A stretch of DNA of 24,708 nucleotides from UBA1930 sp943368475 (GTDB lineage Bacteria > Bacteroidota > Bacteroidia > Chitinophagales > Chitinophagaceae): the NCBI GenBank assembly GCA_943368475.1, contig CALRLF020000066.1:1-24708 (forward strand), in the 5' to 3' direction. The notes beneath the pieces are model-generated. The model was given only the letters and a program-made list of their open reading frames with translations. It was not told the DNA's origin and ran no database searches. Below are positions 8,974 to 17,394 of the stretch, in pieces. Each line of letters starts with the position of its first letter. Position 1 is the stretch's first letter. A program made the position numbers and the translations under genes.

Positions 8974-9134
8974 GTGGGGTTATTTTATTTTAACTGTAAA
9001 TGTAATAAGCCTGACGGTTTTTTAAGTAAAATAAATACAGCCTATCAAAAAACATTTGATAATTTGTAGTTGAAAAAACTATTTTCGCAATCAATAACGC
9101 TGAAATACATTTATCAGCAGCATTCTATCAATAA

Positions 9135-9142
9135 TATTTTTG
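9135..9142 (+). promoter_or_regulatory. Possible -7 box for the MATE gene (TATTTTTG)
   Basis: TATTTTTG matches the Bacteroidota TAnnTTTG consensus. The upstream element is weak: TTTATC around 9110-9115 rather than TTTG, about 20 bases away. If used, transcription would start near 9148, giving a leader of about 120 nt. Confidence 0.4.
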
Positions 9143-9151
9143 TCTATGAAC

Positions 9152-9246
9152 ATCTAAGCAGGGCTTAGATTTCTTTAGTAAGAAACTGATCCCATTTTTA
9201 TTGTCTATCTGGCACTACATTTTGTGCCATACAGTTTTTTATTTTT
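9152..9246 (+). promoter_or_regulatory. Three consecutive hairpins in the MATE leader, the last terminator-like
   Basis: Hairpin 1: ATCTAAG 9152-9158 with CTTAGAT 9164-9170. Hairpin 2: TTTCTT 9170-9175 with AAGAAA 9180-9185. Hairpin 3: TGGCAC 9210-9215 with GTGCCA 9224-9229, then TACAG and a T-rich run to 9246. The start codon is at 9268. Hairpin 3 plus its T-run has the shape of an intrinsic terminator, so an attenuator or small riboswitch is possible. No known riboswitch class was recognised. Confidence 0.4.
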
Positions 9247-9267
9247 TCATTATTTAATTTATTTCAA

Positions 9268-10662
9268 ATGACCACGACTACTTCTACTATAAGTATTGGC
9301 AGAATTATATCTTTTATTAAAGAATCACTCAGCAGCGAAAGCAGAGATTTTACAACAGGCAGTTTACGCAAAGCTGTTTTTTTACTAGCCATTCCTATGA
9401 TTTTAGAAATGTGTATGGAAAGTGTTTTTGCTGTTGTAGATATATTTTTTGTTGGTAAACTGGGTTCTTTAGCAACAGCAACTGTAGGTATCACTGAAAG
9501 CATGCTTACCATTATTTATTCTCTTGGATTTGGCATTAGCATGGCTACAACAGCTATGGTTGCAAGACGTATTGGCGAAAAAAACACCAACGATGCAGCT
9601 AAAGCAGGAGCACAATCTATTGTAATGGCATTGGCAATTAGTATTGTTATAAGCTTGGTTGGATTGTTTTTTTCTAAACAACTATTGCTATTAATGGGTG
9701 CATCTGAAGAGATTGCCAATTATGGTAAAACCTATACCACCATTATGCTTACTGGCAATGCTGTAATAATGTTACTGTTTTTATTGAATGGTATTTTTCG
9801 TGGTGCAGGCAACGCAGCAATTGCTATGAAAAGTTTATGGCTGGCAAATATTTGCAATATTATTTTATGCCCATTATTCATTCATTTTTGGGGTATTGAA
9901 GGTGCTGCAATAGCCACAACTACAGGCAGGGGAATTGGTGTTTGCTATCAATTTTATCAATTGATTAAAGGAAAGGGATTAATTCATTTGCACCTTCGAT
10001 TTTTCATTCCTGATTTGGCGTTACTAAAGAGCCTTTTTTGTGTTGCCTTTACTGCAACCTTGCAATTTATTATTGCCAGTGCAAGTTGGATTGCAATGGC
10101 CCGAATTATGACCAGCTTTGGCAACAATGCAATTGCAGGCTATACAATTGCGGTGCGTTTAATTGTATTTTTTATTTTGCCTGCATTTGGTTTAAGCAAT
10201 GCAGCAGCAACTTTAGTGGGACAAAATTTGGGAGCACAACAACCACAAAGAGCAGAACAAAGTGTGTGGAAAGTTGCCAAGTACAACGCCATTTATATGG
10301 GCTTTGTATCCTTACTTTTTTTAGTGGCTGCCGAATTTTTTGTGCGTTTTATTACCCACGAACCTTTGGTTATTGCAACTGCTGTACAGGCATTAAGAGT
10401 TATTAGTTTAGGCTATGTTTTTTATGGTATTGGCATGGTAATGATGAATGCTTTTAACGGTGCTGGAGATAGCAAAACACCTACTATTGTTAACTTTTTT
10501 TGGTTCTGGATATTTCAAATACCAGTTGCCTATTTTGTAGCAATTGGTTTAAACTGGGGACAAATGGGTGTGTTTGTTTCTATTGTTTTTACTGAAACCT
10601 GTGTTACCTTAACTTCTATGTATTTGTTTAAAAAAGGTAAATGGAAATTGGTTAAAATTTAA
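9268..10662 (+). CDS. MATE family multidrug/cation efflux protein
   Basis: A 464-residue polytopic membrane protein of the MATE family (NorM/DinF-like), the usual length. After a short serine/threonine-rich cytoplasmic N-terminus come FTTGSLRKAVFLLAIPMILEM and VFAVVDIFFVGKLG, the signature first helix and loop. The second half repeats the arrangement (ALLKSLFCVAFTATLQFII, then NAIAGYTIAVRLIVFF and LSNAAATLVGQNLGA). Twelve hydrophobic segments fit the family. Known for the family: sodium- or proton-driven export of cationic compounds across the inner membrane; the substrate cannot be read from the sequence. ATG at 9268 has no strong Shine-Dalgarno. It is transcribed alone, divergent from the OB-fold gene, with a hairpin-rich leader and a terminator right after the stop. 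Confidence 0.9.
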   Translation: MTTTTSTISIGRIISFIKESLSSESRDFTTGSLRKAVFLLAIPMILEMCMESVFAVVDIFFVGKLGSLATATVGITESMLTIIYSLGFGISMATTAMVARRIGEKNTNDAAKAGAQSIVMALAISIVISLVGLFFSKQLLLLMGASEEIANYGKTYTTIMLTGNAVIMLLFLLNGIFRGAGNAAIAMKSLWLANICNIILCPLFIHFWGIEGAAIATTTGRGIGVCYQFYQLIKGKGLIHLHLRFFIPDLALLKSLFCVAFTATLQFIIASASWIAMARIMTSFGNNAIAGYTIAVRLIVFFILPAFGLSNAAATLVGQNLGAQQPQRAEQSVWKVAKYNAIYMGFVSLLFLVAAEFFVRFITHEPLVIATAVQALRVISLGYVFYGIGMVMMNAFNGAGDSKTPTIVNFFWFWIFQIPVAYFVAIGLNWGQMGVFVSIVFTETCVTLTSMYLFKKGKWKLVKI

Positions 10663-10686
10663 CTTATAGAAAGAGAATAATAATTG

Positions 10687-10728
10687 AAGGAGCAGTAATT
10701 ACCGAATGATCATTACTGTTCCTTTTTT
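10687..10728 (+). terminator. Intrinsic terminator of the MATE gene
   Basis: Stem GGAGCAGTAAT 10689-10699 with ATTACTGTTCC 10712-10722 (one G-T pair), extendable by flanking A-T pairs, loop of 12, then TTTTTT 10723-10728. The loop, right arm and T-run lie within the last codons of the convergent gene that ends at 10699. Confidence 0.8.
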
Positions 10729-12573
10729 GCTTTTTAGTGGCTCGTTGTTCAACGAGTAAGTGGCAATCCACACATAAATACCCAAATCCATATCAACACC
10801 ATTTTGCCTGCCATCCCACTTCTCAAAAGGATTGGTAGTGCTATAAATTAATTGTCCCCATCTTCCATAAACACTCATGCTAAAACTGGTTAATGCTGAA
10901 AGATTGCCCAACGGACCAAAGGTTTCATTCAGTTTTAAAGGATCTTTGTTTGGAGAAAAAGCCGACGGAAAGTAGATATCACTACAATCTACATTTATCT
11001 TAATGGTATCGCTAATGCTACAACCATCGGCATCTGTGGCTTTTACAAAATAGATTCCTGTTTTTGTAACGGTATAAGTTGCTGTGTTCGAAAAATCTTG
11101 CCATATATAACTGGCAAAGTTGCCTGCATTTAAAAAAAGCATATTTCCAGGACAAAAAGAAGTATCCTTTCCTAAAAACAATTGTAAATTATTGGTTGAA
11201 TCTTTCACTATTGCCTGTGTACTGTACAAACAATTATTGGCATCTTTTGCTGTTAAAGAATAAGTGTTTACTGTTAAGTTGTTGATTGCAGCTGCAGTTG
11301 CTCCATTGCTCCAACTATAAGTATAAGGTGCAACGCCACCACTTAAAGAAACAGCTGCTTGTCCATTTGCCTGTTTACATAAATCATTTTTAGTAGTAAC
11401 AGTTCCTGTAAAAATTGCTGGCTGCGTTAATGCAAAAGTAGCTGTGGTTTTACAAGCATTGGCAGCACTTACAGTTACCGAATAATTACCAGCAATTAAA
11501 TTACTAATGGTGACTGTAGCTTGAGTTGGTGTTGTATTCCATAAATAATTATAACTACCATTGCCACCAGTTACTGTAGCAGTTAAACTTCCATTGGCAT
11601 TGCCATTACATTGAATTGCTTGTGCAACAACAGTAGTTACATTTAAAACAATTACTGTTTGTGTTTTTGTAACTATAATATTACCGGGAAAAGTAACTGT
11701 AAGAGAAACCGTATAAGAGCCTGGAGCTGAAAAAATATGTATTGGATTTTCAGCATTGCTAATGTTCGATGGAGAACTAATATCACCAAAGTTCCATACA
11801 AAATTACTGGCACAAACAGATGAGGTATTGGTGAAAGCAACTGTATTAGCTGCATTGCAAGTATAAATAAAATTACTGCTATTAGGCGGTGCTTCTGAAA
11901 TAGCAATATCATCTACAGCAAATCCATTAAAATTATTACAAGTTGTTCCTGCACCAAAAATAAATCTGAATCGAACACTGCTTTGTCCGCCTAAACCTTG
12001 TAAAATATGTTTTGCTGTAACCCAACCATCACTACCACCATTTCCTTGACAATTGCCAGAAGTTGGTAAAATTGTTCCACTCCAGCCTGCAATACCTAAG
12101 GTATTGATTGGAGAAAAATTAAACCAGTTTACGCCCAAACAACTGCTGTTAGAATTGGTAGAACCCAATGTTTGCCAATTTGTTCCTCCATCTGTTGAAT
12201 ATTGAAAACTGGCACCATCGAACCTGCGTTCAGTTTCCCAAAAAATGCTGAATGCAATTTGCGGATTGGTTAAAGTAGAAAAATTATAACAAGGGCTCAT
12301 TAACCATGCATTGGCTCCATTGCTGTAATTATTACCTGTTAAACCTCCAGTAATCCAGCATTTGGTACCACTTGCTGCTGCAGTAATAATATTTTTTGCA
12401 GGTGTGCCATATGCCCAATCGCTATTGGTACCTCCTGTTGTCCAGTTTGCTTGTCCAGCTTCAAAGTTTTCAAAATAAGGAAAACTATTAATTGTTGTAT
12501 TGCATTGGGCAGCACATTTTTTCGAAGAAAGTACAACAAGCAAAAACAACAAAACAATACAATGCCAACGCAT
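10699..12573 (-). CDS. T9SS type-B surface protein with PKD and SprB-like repeats
   Basis: A 624-residue secreted protein when started at ATG 12573 (MRWHCIVLLFLLVVLSS, a good signal peptide); the longer frame to 12606 adds eleven residues ahead of it and is unlikely. Order: an N-terminal region of about 30-225 like MAM/choice-of-anchor jelly-roll domains (FPYFENFEAGQANW; STDGGTNWQTLG; FAVDDIAISE); a PKD domain about 231-311 (VWNFGD, GSYTVSLTV); two SprB-like repeats 312-456 (CNGNANGSLTATVTGGNGSY and the variant ANGQAAVSLSGGVAPYTYSW); and a C-terminal CHU_C domain 529-624 (YFPSAFSPNKD, FGPLG, YGRWGQLIY, WDGRQNG). That domain is the type-B T9SS sorting signal linked to gliding-type surface proteins. 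Likely an extracellular adhesin; the ligand is unknown. It converges on the MATE gene and is divergent from the lysine-rich protein. Confidence 0.9.
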   Translation of the reverse strand: MRWHCIVLLFLLVVLSSKKCAAQCNTTINSFPYFENFEAGQANWTTGGTNSDWAYGTPAKNIITAAASGTKCWITGGLTGNNYSNGANAWLMSPCYNFSTLTNPQIAFSIFWETERRFDGASFQYSTDGGTNWQTLGSTNSNSSCLGVNWFNFSPINTLGIAGWSGTILPTSGNCQGNGGSDGWVTAKHILQGLGGQSSVRFRFIFGAGTTCNNFNGFAVDDIAISEAPPNSSNFIYTCNAANTVAFTNTSSVCASNFVWNFGDISSPSNISNAENPIHIFSAPGSYTVSLTVTFPGNIIVTKTQTVIVLNVTTVVAQAIQCNGNANGSLTATVTGGNGSYNYLWNTTPTQATVTISNLIAGNYSVTVSAANACKTTATFALTQPAIFTGTVTTKNDLCKQANGQAAVSLSGGVAPYTYSWSNGATAAAINNLTVNTYSLTAKDANNCLYSTQAIVKDSTNNLQLFLGKDTSFCPGNMLFLNAGNFASYIWQDFSNTATYTVTKTGIYFVKATDADGCSISDTIKINVDCSDIYFPSAFSPNKDPLKLNETFGPLGNLSALTSFSMSVYGRWGQLIYSTTNPFEKWDGRQNGVDMDLGIYVWIATYSLNNEPLKSKKGTVMIIR

Positions 12574-12732
12574 GTTTACAAGTGGGGTTAAAACAATAAG
12601 CAACAAAGTAAATGAATTAAATGCTAGGCATTAATTTAAAAAAGGATCAAAGGCTTAATACTTGCTAAAAAAAAATTGCTGTAACTTTCCATCTCAAAAT
12701 ATTTATACAATTCTCTTGGTTAAAAATATACT

Positions 12733-13917
12733 ATGCAGCTAAAACTACCTTTACTATCTATATTCTTTATTGTTTTGTTTAGCAATTTTTCTTTTGCACA
12801 ACTAAAAGATAGTACACCAAAAATTGCAGATACAGTTGCAGTTAAAACAACCCCTCCAACTGCTACTAAAATAAAAGAAATAAAAAAAATTGATGATGCA
12901 CTATTGGCATTACCTCAAGAGTTGATTTACAGATTAAAAAAAATGACCCCCAACCAATTATTGGTTATCAGTGAACGTTTTGTAAGAAATGAAAAAAGGG
13001 TTGATGAGAGTGGAGAAGAATATGAAGTTACAGTAACCGTTAGACTGGGGTTTAGTCAGGATATGATTACAGGCATTGTAAAAGAAGTGCCCCTTTATCA
13101 ATCGACAGAAAGAGAAACCAATATTATATCAGTAAAAATTCCTGTTCAGTTTTGTTGTACCACACCCATTGATACCATACATAAAAAACAGCACTGTGGT
13201 AAAATGAGTGAGTTGAATGATTTTGAAGACAATGAACATTGTAAAGATTGGGCTCAAAAAGATGAAGCACAGGCTGAAGCCGAAAGTGCAGCTGGCTTTG
13301 GAAAAGCAGGTGGCAGTAAAACAACTGGTAAGAAAAAAGGTGGAGATGTTACTGGAAAAACAAGTGCTACAGATGATGGTTTTGGCAAACCTGTACCTAA
13401 AGGTAAACCATCTAAAAAAGGAAAAAACAGTAAAGGACAAGTTGAAGAAGAAACAAACACCGATAGCACTGGTGCTGCTACTAAACCACCTATTGTAAGC
13501 AGTAAAGACAAAGGCAAAAAAGAAAAAACAGAAAAAGCAGATAAGGATAAAAAAACAGCACCAGAAGCAGAAGAAGGTTTTGGAAAACCGCAACCAAAAG
13601 AAAAAAGCAAAAAGAAAAGCAACGAAAAAAAGCCTGCTCCTAAAGATGATGGTTTTGGTGTGCCTAACTATAAAGAAGAAACCAACGACGATAGTACGAA
13701 AACAGAAAAGAAAGAACCAGTAAAAACCAAAGAAAGTAAAAAGAAAGAAAGCAAAAAAGAAGAATCGAAAAAGCAAACAGCTAAGGATGAAGGCTTTGGA
13801 AAACCTGTAACAAAAGAAGAAACTAAACCCGATGAAACACCCAAAGATTCAAGTGCAGCTGAAAATAAAGAACCTGTAAAATCAACTGATAAGAAGAGTA
13901 AGAAAAAGAAAGGATAG
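12733..13917 (+). CDS. Secreted protein with lysine-rich tail bearing five GFGKP-type motifs
   Basis: I recognise no family. The protein has 394 residues. A signal peptide (1-22, ending FSFA) is followed by a folded-looking part to about residue 175, with LPQELIYRLKKMTPNQLL, a beta-rich stretch EYEVTVTVRLGF, and a cluster of Cys (QFCCTT, HCGKM, EHCKDW). The rest, about 180-394, is low-complexity K/E/D/S/T sequence, probably disordered, punctuated by a motif of the form two acidic residues, GFG, K, P, at G216, G282 and G354, with variants at G188 (AAGFGKA) and G307 (DDGFGVP). The coding strand there is very A- and G-rich. Inference: an extracytoplasmic protein whose basic tail binds an anionic partner such as nucleic acid or polysaccharide, or whose short motifs dock a partner. 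ATG at 12733; a strong terminator follows 21 bases after the stop. Confidence 0.75.
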   Translation: MQLKLPLLSIFFIVLFSNFSFAQLKDSTPKIADTVAVKTTPPTATKIKEIKKIDDALLALPQELIYRLKKMTPNQLLVISERFVRNEKRVDESGEEYEVTVTVRLGFSQDMITGIVKEVPLYQSTERETNIISVKIPVQFCCTTPIDTIHKKQHCGKMSELNDFEDNEHCKDWAQKDEAQAEAESAAGFGKAGGSKTTGKKKGGDVTGKTSATDDGFGKPVPKGKPSKKGKNSKGQVEEETNTDSTGAATKPPIVSSKDKGKKEKTEKADKDKKTAPEAEEGFGKPQPKEKSKKKSNEKKPAPKDDGFGVPNYKEETNDDSTKTEKKEPVKTKESKKKESKKEESKKQTAKDEGFGKPVTKEETKPDETPKDSSAAENKEPVKSTDKKSKKKKG

Positions 13918-13938
13918 GTTTTATTTACGAAAATTATT

Positions 13939-13976
13939 AGAGTGGTCTTCTCTGGCAGAGAAGACCACTCTTTTTT
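13939..13976 (+). terminator. Strong intrinsic terminator
   Basis: A perfect 14-bp stem, AGAGTGGTCTTCTC 13939-13952 with GAGAAGACCACTCT 13958-13971, a TGGCA loop, then a run of T through 13976. It closes the lysine-rich protein gene. Confidence 0.95.
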
Positions 13977-14074
13977 ATGATCGTAATAAATATTTAGTAT
14001 TGCTAGAGTTCGGTTTAGTCAGACTTCATTGATCAGAATCTAAGAAAATGTTCATAGAAGATTATATAGCACAT

Positions 14075-14206
14075 GGGCTGCACGACTGGCAGTAGTAGCT
14101 GGCTTTAGGTTTGTGGGAACACAAACATTGGCTATGTGTGTTGGCAAAGCCACTACTACAAAAGGCGTGAACAGGTGTTGGGATTTGTTTTATTGCTGAG
14201 AGCCCC
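14075..14206 (-). repeat. Structured repeat element, copy 1 (3' of corA)
   Basis: 132 bases bounded by GGGCT (14075-14079) and AGCCC (14201-14205), which can pair. Inside is a long stem, GTAGTAG-c-TGGCTTT 14092-14106 with AAAGCCACTACTAC 14146-14159, and within it a 7-bp hairpin GTTTGTG 14109-14115 with CACAAAC 14120-14126 around a GGAA loop. It shares five blocks in the same order with 18259-18356. It starts 38 bases beyond the corA stop on the same strand. Strand is given relative to the upstream gene; which strand acts, if either, is unknown. A 192-base open frame on the minus strand across it is Cys-rich and probably spurious. Confidence 0.6.
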
Positions 14207-14243
14207 AAATGGATATTTGAATAAAAAACATCTTGACGTAAGT

Positions 14244-15341
14244 CTAAAACCAACCTCGTCGTTTAAAAATAATAACCATTACTACAGGAATAAAAATCAT
14301 TGCACCAACTGTACTATAAAAACCCCAGTTTTGATGTGCAATTGGTATTACATCGAAGTTCATTCCAAAAATACCACCGATAACCGTGGCTGGTGCAAGC
14401 AAGCAGGTAACTACAGCCATTACCTTCATTACCTCATTCATTTTTAGGTTTACGTTGCTTAAATATAAATCTTGCAGATTCATCATCATATCACGATAGT
14501 TTTCTACAAAATCTGTTGCTTGTACAATATGGTCATGCACGTCTTTAAAATACTTAGTAGTTCTTTCTTCTAAAACATTGCTATCGCTGCGAATAAAGCC
14601 ATTTACAATATCACGAACAGGTGCTACATTTCGTTTTAAAATAATGAGCTCTTTTCGTAAATCGTTTATCTCGGCCAAAGCTCTTGTGTTGCTACTACGA
14701 ATAATTTTTTCTTCTAATAATTCAATTCTTTCTCCCAGTTTTTCCATTACTAAAAAATAATGATCTACAATCATATCTAGTAAAGCATAACACAAATAAT
14801 CGGCACCAGTTTGTCGCATTTTACTGCTGGCTAATTTCAATTTTTCACGAATCGTATTAAACACATCACGTTCAGGATCTTCTTGAAATGTTATTACAAA
14901 ATCTTTACCCAACACAATGCTAATTTGCTCCTGCTCTACATCGCCTGTTTGTTCATTAAAATATAGCATGTTTAAAAGGCAGTACAATAAGTTATCCATT
15001 TCATCCATTTTAGGACGTTGCCCCACACTTAAAATATCTTCTACAATTAGTTGATGAATGTTGTAGCAGCTGCAAATTTTTTCTACTTCCTCTTTTTTAA
15101 TACCTTCTACATTTATCCATGTTACACGATTGTTATTTTTAAAAACTGAACATTGTTGTACAGTTTCAAAATGGTGTAGCTCTATACTTTCAGGTGTATA
15201 ATCATATACATCGATATCTATTTTTTCAGGCTCATTGCGTTGTGCTGGCAAGGTTGGATTTACCTGAAAAATATCTCGTGTTCGTTTGGTGTCGAACAAT
15301 GAAAACAGGTTAAAATATTTCAAGTATTTGGCAGGTTGCAT
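14244..15341 (-). CDS. corA: CorA family magnesium/cobalt transporter
   Basis: 365 residues from ATG 15341 (MQPAKYLKYF). The codon two earlier in the same frame is TTG and is not needed. The large N-terminal cytoplasmic domain (about 1-300) is followed by two transmembrane helices; the signature GMN lies at 326-328 (IFGMNFDVIP), in the loop where the family has YGMNF, and the protein ends with the basic tail KRRGWF. VTWINVEGI and IVEDILSVGQRPKMD are typical CorA N-terminal segments. Known function: a homopentameric channel for Mg2+ and related divalent cations in the inner membrane, gated by cytoplasmic Mg2+. It appears monocistronic; the acyl-CoA dehydrogenase terminator separates it from the gene upstream, and a structured repeat element follows its stop. 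Confidence 0.93.
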   Translation of the reverse strand: MQPAKYLKYFNLFSLFDTKRTRDIFQVNPTLPAQRNEPEKIDIDVYDYTPESIELHHFETVQQCSVFKNNNRVTWINVEGIKKEEVEKICSCYNIHQLIVEDILSVGQRPKMDEMDNLLYCLLNMLYFNEQTGDVEQEQISIVLGKDFVITFQEDPERDVFNTIREKLKLASSKMRQTGADYLCYALLDMIVDHYFLVMEKLGERIELLEEKIIRSSNTRALAEINDLRKELIILKRNVAPVRDIVNGFIRSDSNVLEERTTKYFKDVHDHIVQATDFVENYRDMMMNLQDLYLSNVNLKMNEVMKVMAVVTCLLAPATVIGGIFGMNFDVIPIAHQNWGFYSTVGAMIFIPVVMVIIFKRRGWF

Positions 15342-15403
15342 AAACAAAGATTGATAAGGAATAACTTTAATCGAAGTACAATATCAGCAATATTTAGCAA
15401 ATA

Positions 15404-15431
15404 AAAAATCCCGTTCGTAAACGGGATTTTT
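15404..15431 (-). terminator. Intrinsic terminator of the acyl-CoA dehydrogenase gene
   Basis: AAAAATCCCGTT 15404-15415 pairs with AACGGGATTTTT 15420-15431 around a CGTA loop. The minus strand ends in a T-run, placing it 23 bases after the stop at 15454. It is A/T-tailed on both sides, so it could also work on the plus strand. Confidence 0.88.
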
Positions 15432-15453
15432 AAACGTGTGTTTATAGAAATGC

Positions 15454-17283
15454 TTAATAGCAATAACCATTTGCTTCTAGCATTTTATTGCAAACTCTTC
15501 TGCGAGCTTCTTTGGTATTAAAAGGTTCTACTTTGGTAAAACGTTTTAAGCCAATATGCATCATGCGTAATTCATCGCCGTCGGCAAAGCTGTTCAATGC
15601 ATCTTTACCAGCTTTATTTATTTTATCTGCTGCATCATATAAATAAGTACGCATCATATCAATTTGTAAAGCAGTTGCAGCTTCGCCTTGTTTTTCTACC
15701 AATTTCATTACACGTAATAAAGCACTTTCGGCATGAAAAGTTTCGATTGACATATCAGCAATATTCATTAATACTTCCTGCTCTTTATCTAAGCTCATCA
15801 TCAATTTTTGAACAGCAGCTCCAGCTACCATTAAAATGGCTTTTTTAAAGTTGTTGATGTATTTGATTTCTTTAGCAAATGCACCTTCCTCTTCACTACC
15901 AAAATCAGGAATACTCATCAATTCTTTTTGCACATTCATGGCAGGTGTCATTAAATCTAACTTGCCCTTCATGGCACGTTTCAATACCATATCTACTGTG
16001 AGCAAACGATTGATTTCGTTGGTGCCTTCATAAATACGATTGATACGTGAATCTCTGTAAGCTTTGCTAATTAAATATTCATCGCTAAAACCATTACCAC
16101 CATGTACTTGCACACCTTCATCAACCACATAATCTAACACCTCACTGCCAAATACTTTTAGCATGGCACACTCAATAGCAAATTCTTCTGCAGCACCCAA
16201 TAATGCTTCATTAAATGGTTTGCCAGCAGCAAGCATTTCATGTTCTTTATCAGCAATCCATTTGGCTGTTCTGTACAATGCACTTTCGCCTACCCAAATA
16301 CGAATGGCCATTTCGGCAAGCTTATGTTTTATTGCACCAAACTTAGCAATAGGCAATTTAAATTGTTCTCTTGTATTGGCATATTGAACACTGGTTGTTG
16401 CAGCACCTTTACTACCACCCAATGTTGCAGCTCCTAATTTTAAACGACCAATATTTAAAATGTTGAAAGCGATAATATGACCTTTACCAATTTCGCCCAA
16501 CAGATTTTCTACTGGTACTTTACAATCTTGAAAATACAATTGCACTGTTGAAGAACCTTTGATGCCCATTTTATGTTCTTCTGGACCTTGTGTAAAACCT
16601 TCCATACCACGTTCTACAATAAATCCAGTGAATTTGTCACCATCAATTTTTGCAAAAACGGTATACACATCTGCAAAACCACCATTGGTAATCCAACATT
16701 TTTGTCCATTTAAAATATAATGCTTACCGTCTTCACTTAGTACAGCAGTTGTTTTAGCACTCAATGCATCGCTGCCACTATTGGGTTCTGTTAAACCATA
16801 AGCTCCCTTCCACTCACCAGTTGCCAGTTTAGGAATGTATTTTTGTTTTTGTGCTTCTGTTCCAAAATATAAAATGGGTAAACTACCAATTCCAGTATGA
16901 GCTGCAATGGCAACACTAAAACTGTAACCACCACCTAAGCCTTCATTTACAATGGTAGCTGTAATAAAGTCTTTACCCAAACCACCTAAATCTTCTGGGA
17001 AAGAAGTAGACAGAAGTCCTTGTTCACCTGCTTTTTCCATTAAGCTAGGCATTAGACCTTCTTCTTGTTTATCAATTCTGTCAATGATGGGATGTATTTC
17101 AGTTTCTAAAAACTGATGACACATATCCATTACCATTTTTTGTTCTTCATTAAAATCTTCAGGAATGAATGTTTCAAATGGATTGCTGTCTTTAATAATC
17201 CATTCTCCACCTTTTAATGCTGTGGTAGCACCAGATTCTTGCGTTGGAGCAAAAAAGAAACGATGTAAGAATTGTAGTTTCAT
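15454..17283 (-). CDS. Acyl-CoA dehydrogenase, large (about 600-residue) type
   Basis: 609 residues from ATG 17283 (MKLQFLHRFF). An in-frame start at 17346 lies inside an intergenic inverted repeat and would add 21 residues of repeat-derived sequence (RFSIPDLRS), so I reject it. Family motifs in order: FPEDLGGLG, AYGLTEPNSGSDA and KCWITNGGFADVYTVFAK (FAD and substrate region), VQVHGGNGFSDEY, and RIYEGTNEINR with Glu419 at the catalytic-base position. The extra C-terminal helical domain of about 170 residues is typical of the large FadE/VLCAD-like class. Known function: FAD-dependent alpha,beta-dehydrogenation of fatty acyl-CoA, passing electrons to ETF. It is the only beta-oxidation gene here. 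The MarR-family gene lies 111 bases upstream on the same strand and may regulate it (inference). Confidence 0.92.
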   Translation of the reverse strand: MKLQFLHRFFFAPTQESGATTALKGGEWIIKDSNPFETFIPEDFNEEQKMVMDMCHQFLETEIHPIIDRIDKQEEGLMPSLMEKAGEQGLLSTSFPEDLGGLGKDFITATIVNEGLGGGYSFSVAIAAHTGIGSLPILYFGTEAQKQKYIPKLATGEWKGAYGLTEPNSGSDALSAKTTAVLSEDGKHYILNGQKCWITNGGFADVYTVFAKIDGDKFTGFIVERGMEGFTQGPEEHKMGIKGSSTVQLYFQDCKVPVENLLGEIGKGHIIAFNILNIGRLKLGAATLGGSKGAATTSVQYANTREQFKLPIAKFGAIKHKLAEMAIRIWVGESALYRTAKWIADKEHEMLAAGKPFNEALLGAAEEFAIECAMLKVFGSEVLDYVVDEGVQVHGGNGFSDEYLISKAYRDSRINRIYEGTNEINRLLTVDMVLKRAMKGKLDLMTPAMNVQKELMSIPDFGSEEEGAFAKEIKYINNFKKAILMVAGAAVQKLMMSLDKEQEVLMNIADMSIETFHAESALLRVMKLVEKQGEAATALQIDMMRTYLYDAADKINKAGKDALNSFADGDELRMMHIGLKRFTKVEPFNTKEARRRVCNKMLEANGYCY

Positions 17284-17320
17284 GGCAAAAACGGTTTGGT
17301 TTATTATTTTATTTTTTGAT

Positions 17321-17389
17321 CGTAAGTCGGGAATCGAAAATCGCAAGATGATAGCTCAACTATCGATTCACGTTCACTCACGACTTACG
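17321..17389. repeat. Intergenic inverted repeat between MarR and acyl-CoA dehydrogenase genes
   Basis: CGTAAGTCG 17321-17329 pairs with CGACTTACG 17381-17389. Inside it GAATCGA 17331-17337 pairs with TCGATTC 17363-17369, and GATAG 17350-17354 with CTATC 17360-17364 (these two overlap slightly, so they are alternatives). The style, ATTCACG and CGACTTACG words, is common in intergenic repeats of this group as I recall it. It could form an mRNA hairpin between the two genes or host a regulator. Confidence 0.75.
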
Positions 17390-17394
17390 TTTCT

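Noticed and set aside
9264..9719. Minus-strand frames antisense to the MATE gene
   Set aside because: Fully explained by the strongly supported MATE frame; no family match in the antisense translation.
13129..13776. 215-residue antisense frame, very rich in Phe
   Set aside because: It is the complement of the lysine-rich GAA/AAA-repetitive tail of the plus-strand gene; Phe-rich antisense frames are expected there and no start context or family is visible.
14062..14253. 63-codon minus-strand frame with Cys-rich translation (SYYCQSCSPCA)
   Set aside because: It lies exactly over structured repeat copy 1, whose palindromic arms explain its sequence; the second copy does not keep the frame.
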